From contig JARDYH010000005.1 of assembly GCA_029215795.1 (NCBI GenBank), positions 159,427,814 to 159,491,813 of the forward strand: 64,000 bases of DNA, given 5' to 3'. Of the stretch, positions 61,569-64,000 are shown one piece after another. Below the pieces are notes generated by a model. That model was not told the origin of the DNA. It did not search any database and saw only the letters and a list, made by a program, of their open reading frames with translations. Position numbers and translations under genes: made by a program. The stretch comes from Anniella stebbinsi. Lineage: Eukaryota; Chordata; Lepidosauria; Squamata; Anniellidae. The first letter of the stretch is position 1. Every line of letters starts with the position of its first letter.

Positions 61569-61859
61569 CTGTGAGCAAGCCAGAGAAAGCCAAGGGCACA
61601 AGAAGACACACTTCTGGCACTTCTCTACCAATTTTTGCCCAGTCTCATCAGGTCTGGCCACAGAGTGTTGGATAATAGGAACAATTCTTGTGCTTTCCAG
61701 ACACCAGGGGGCGATAGAGAGCATGTTGCATGGCCAATAGTGGCTTGTCTAGCTTTTATATATATATTTTTAAATGCCAAAAATAGTGACATGTGTTAGA
61801 AACACATGAGAACAATATTTTAGGACTAAACCCCATGCACTATTATATTATCAATAACC

Positions 61860-62200
61860 CCACAACTCCCAGAGCACATCCGGAACCAAGCAGAACAGCC
61901 CAGAACAGCCTGGAATGGCCACTTCCAAATGAATTAAATCAACCAAATTCACCAGTCGCACGTAACTCCATGGCAGGGATGCAATAAGCTACAAAACATT
62001 CACAGAATCCATGTCCTGATACAGGTTCTGGGCAATAGTCAGTATTGAAGAAAAATGGTCCGGAACGGCAACTTCCAAGTGAGCCAAATCAACCAAATTC
62101 ACCACTCACACCAGACTAGGTAGGGATCGATATAACAAACCACAAAATAATCACAGAAACCACATTTCATTCCATCTAGTACCTTCTGCTCCCAGCATGT
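61860..62200. repeat. Two diverged ~149-bp direct copies
   Basis: GGAATGGCCACTTCCAAATG at about 61912 and GGAACGGCAACTTCCAAGTG at about 62061 are each followed by AAATCAACCAAATTCACCA and, later, ATAA.C.ACAAAA.ATTCACAGAA-type text. Confidence 0.6.
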
Positions 62201-62209
62201 TCTACTAAG

Positions 62210-62672
62210 TGTAGAGCACACACACACAAGCAAAGCGCACAGGTGTGTTGTAGCAGCATGCGCTAGGCAAGGAAATAACAAATACAAACTGCTGTGCAGC
62301 TTTCTCCCCCCTGGAAAAATTCCAGTGAGTGCCCATGTCTTGGAGGAAGAACAGATGAAGAAGTCCTAGGACAATTTATTTGACATGTGTTAGCCAAAGT
62401 AGAGCCATCTTATGCTCATTCGCATAGGATGCTGGGACTGCTTGCTGAGCATGATTGTTTAAAGCCAAAAAGCCAAATGAACAGCCTATGCATGTAGCAG
62501 ATAGAAACAAGGAACAAGCCTAATTCGGCCTTGGCTGGAACTGGAACATTCCCCAAAAGTTCAAGGTGAAACTGATATCTTGTCCTAGTAGTATCTGCCA
62601 ACTCGTTAGCCTTGCAAACCCAGGTGCAATAATGAGCTAATTATGGGAAACGAGGTAGTCCTTGGCATTAGC
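62210..62672. other. No gene recognised
   Basis: Intergenic sequence with no supported frame or repeat. Confidence 0.4.
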
Positions 62673-62680
62673 CCAAAGGG

Positions 62681-63007
62681 TAGGCTGACCATATGAAAAG
62701 GAGGACAGGGCTCATGTAACTTTAACAATTGTAGAGAAAAGGGAATTTCAGCCAGTGTCATTTGTATGCAATTAGTTCCTGGTGAAATTCCCTCTTCATC
62801 ACAACAGTTAAAGTTGCAGGCGCTATACTAGAGTGACCAGATTCAAAAGAAGGCAAGATCGTGGCAACTTTAACTGTTGTGATAAAGAGGAACTAATTAG
62901 TTTCACCAGGAACTAATTGCATACAAATGACACTGGCTGAAATTCCCTTTTCTCTACAACTGTTAAAGTTACATGAGCCCTGTCCTCCTTTTCATATGGT
63001 CAGCCTA
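62681..63007. mobile_element. hAT-like MITE, 327 bp, with 8-bp target duplication
   Basis: TAGGCTGACCATATGAAAAG to CTTTTCATATGGTCAGCCTA, flanked by perfect CCAAAGGG (62673-62680 and 63008-63015). A small duplication (GAACTAATTAGTTTCACC.. near 62890) lengthens it slightly. Confidence 0.92.
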
Positions 63008-63012
63008 CCAAA

Positions 63013-63290
63013 GGGTGATGGCTCGCATTGAAATGCATTGAGTTATGCTTGCACGTGGGTTTCTGTAGCAATGACATATCATGCTTGCTGTAAAAGTATA
63101 AAAGAGGGAGCTTGCATGCTCCTAGGTATGGCCTCTGGTGGCAGGAGTCCTAGAGGTCACCCATTCAGCTGACTGCTTTAATAAACTGCATTGGATCAGA
63201 TCATTGACTCTGTGCCTCTTAGTGGGAAAGCAGCCTTATCCTCCTAGGAGACGAGCCTGGAAGTATTTTTGTCCAACACATGTGATCTGC
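63013..63290 (+). other. Possible LTR-like promoter and poly-A segment
   Basis: TATAAAAG at 63098-63105 is followed 80 bases later by AATAAA at 63180-63185 and by TTGACTCTGTGCCTC, the arrangement of an LTR with its R region. Clear TG/CA ends and a target duplication were not found, so this is only a candidate solo LTR. Confidence 0.3.
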
Positions 63291-63299
63291 CAAATAATG

Positions 63300-64000
63300 C
63301 CCCTGCTCTTCCTCTTTTCATTCCCCTACAATGGCCCAGGGCACAAGAGCCATTGCCTAGAAGCAACTGTCTGGGTAGGTCTCTGCAGAGTCAGGCATAC
63401 TCTGAGAATGTTGAGTGACAGTGGTGCTCTTAGGCAAATTTGGACTCTGGACAATGAAAATAATGAGCAGACTACAAAGGAAAGGTGGCAGTCTCTCCTC
63501 CAGTTTGAAAGGCTAGTGCCTTCATGCAACTATCCCGATTAGTCTGCTAAGGGACTGAGTTTTGAGATCTCCCAGCAAGGGCAAAGGTATGGAGTTCAGA
63601 AGGAAGAAGCAGGCTTGTATTAAGGTAGATGATGGCAATTGGGGCAGCTCTAAAGATCCGGGGACAGCTCATAATATCCGGGGCTGTGCGCAAGTGACCT
63701 CCCATTACACTCCCCATGCCCTGAAGTAATTTCGGATAATGGATGCTAAAATTTGGCCTTTTGTGGAGAGGTAAACCGGTCAATTTTGCCCTTAAGTGCT
63801 ACCTACACCATGGTTTCTGCAAACTCTCATTCAGTAATATGAGGGATTGTGCCATTTCCTGAACATTGAAATCTTGGCAGGTGTTAACAGATACCAGGTC
63901 CAAGGCCATTATCACAAGCGTGGTTTTAAGCACACTCACCATGACTTTGATCCACTTCTTCGGTGTGGGACTCGCATGACGTCTTCCCCCTCGCGCTGTT
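63300..64000. other. No gene recognised
   Basis: The open frame 63138-63542 overlaps the LTR-like segment and has no recognised domain. The rest is unremarkable up to the window end. Confidence 0.4.

Overview
The window looks like nuclear DNA of a squamate reptile (lizard or snake). The support is two tandem vomeronasal type-2 receptor (V2R) genes with canonical vertebrate introns, CR1- and L2-type LINE remnants, a Penelope-like retroelement, and a dense load of non-autonomous hAT transposons with 8-bp target-site duplications. No prokaryotic features are seen. The species is inferred from repeat style and not proven.

Host genes. V2R gene 1 (exons at 7688-7890, 22797-23088, 25946-26785, 29708-29935, 32472-32598 and 33035-33993) and V2R gene 2 (43421-43605, 45686-45977, 48418-49251, 49754-49981, 51578-51704 and 53556-54460) both lie on the + strand. 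Both have six exons with identical phases, GT-AG junctions and no internal stop, and predict proteins of 882 and 856 residues. They arose by tandem duplication: exons, intron flanks and 5' regions align. Gene 1 is swollen to 26 kb by transposons while gene 2 spans 11 kb. Their seven-helix exon shares a 385-bp identical tract although the ligand-binding exons differ visibly. Near the right end are a decayed PRY-SPRY (B30.2) exon with an in-frame stop (57389-57880) and an unidentified possible terminal exon on the minus strand (61353-61568).

Mobile elements. The most striking object is a complete 12,690-bp hAT (Ac-like) transposon at 8830-21519 in intron 1 of V2R gene 1. It has a perfect 8-bp target duplication (CTTTTCAT), terminal inverted repeats of about 1.27 kb and an intact 842-codon BED/hAT transposase (10721-13249). 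Behind the transposase lie about 6.7 kb of satellite arrays and an amplified set of exon-like modules. Five of these modules join in frame into a second 466-codon reading frame (16758-19921). Shorter non-autonomous relatives with the same GATCCG-rich ends sit at 1-851, 2509-3582, 28285-29361, 37278-38109 and 52111-53142. A second, roughly 320-bp hAT-like MITE family occurs about ten times. A third hAT-like MITE (31531-32389) has its empty target site preserved in gene 2.

Between the two V2R genes is a broken Penelope-like element (36028-40941). It has reverse transcriptase and GIY-YIG pieces, a 72-bp direct repeat, a 238-bp inverted repeat and a hammerhead-ribozyme core. It is inserted in an older palindromic repeat and is itself split by a hAT MITE. 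LINE 3' ends, a solo LTR, foldback elements and microsatellites fill most of the rest. From 58.3 kb onward the sequence is mostly quiet intergenic DNA with short palindromic repeats.
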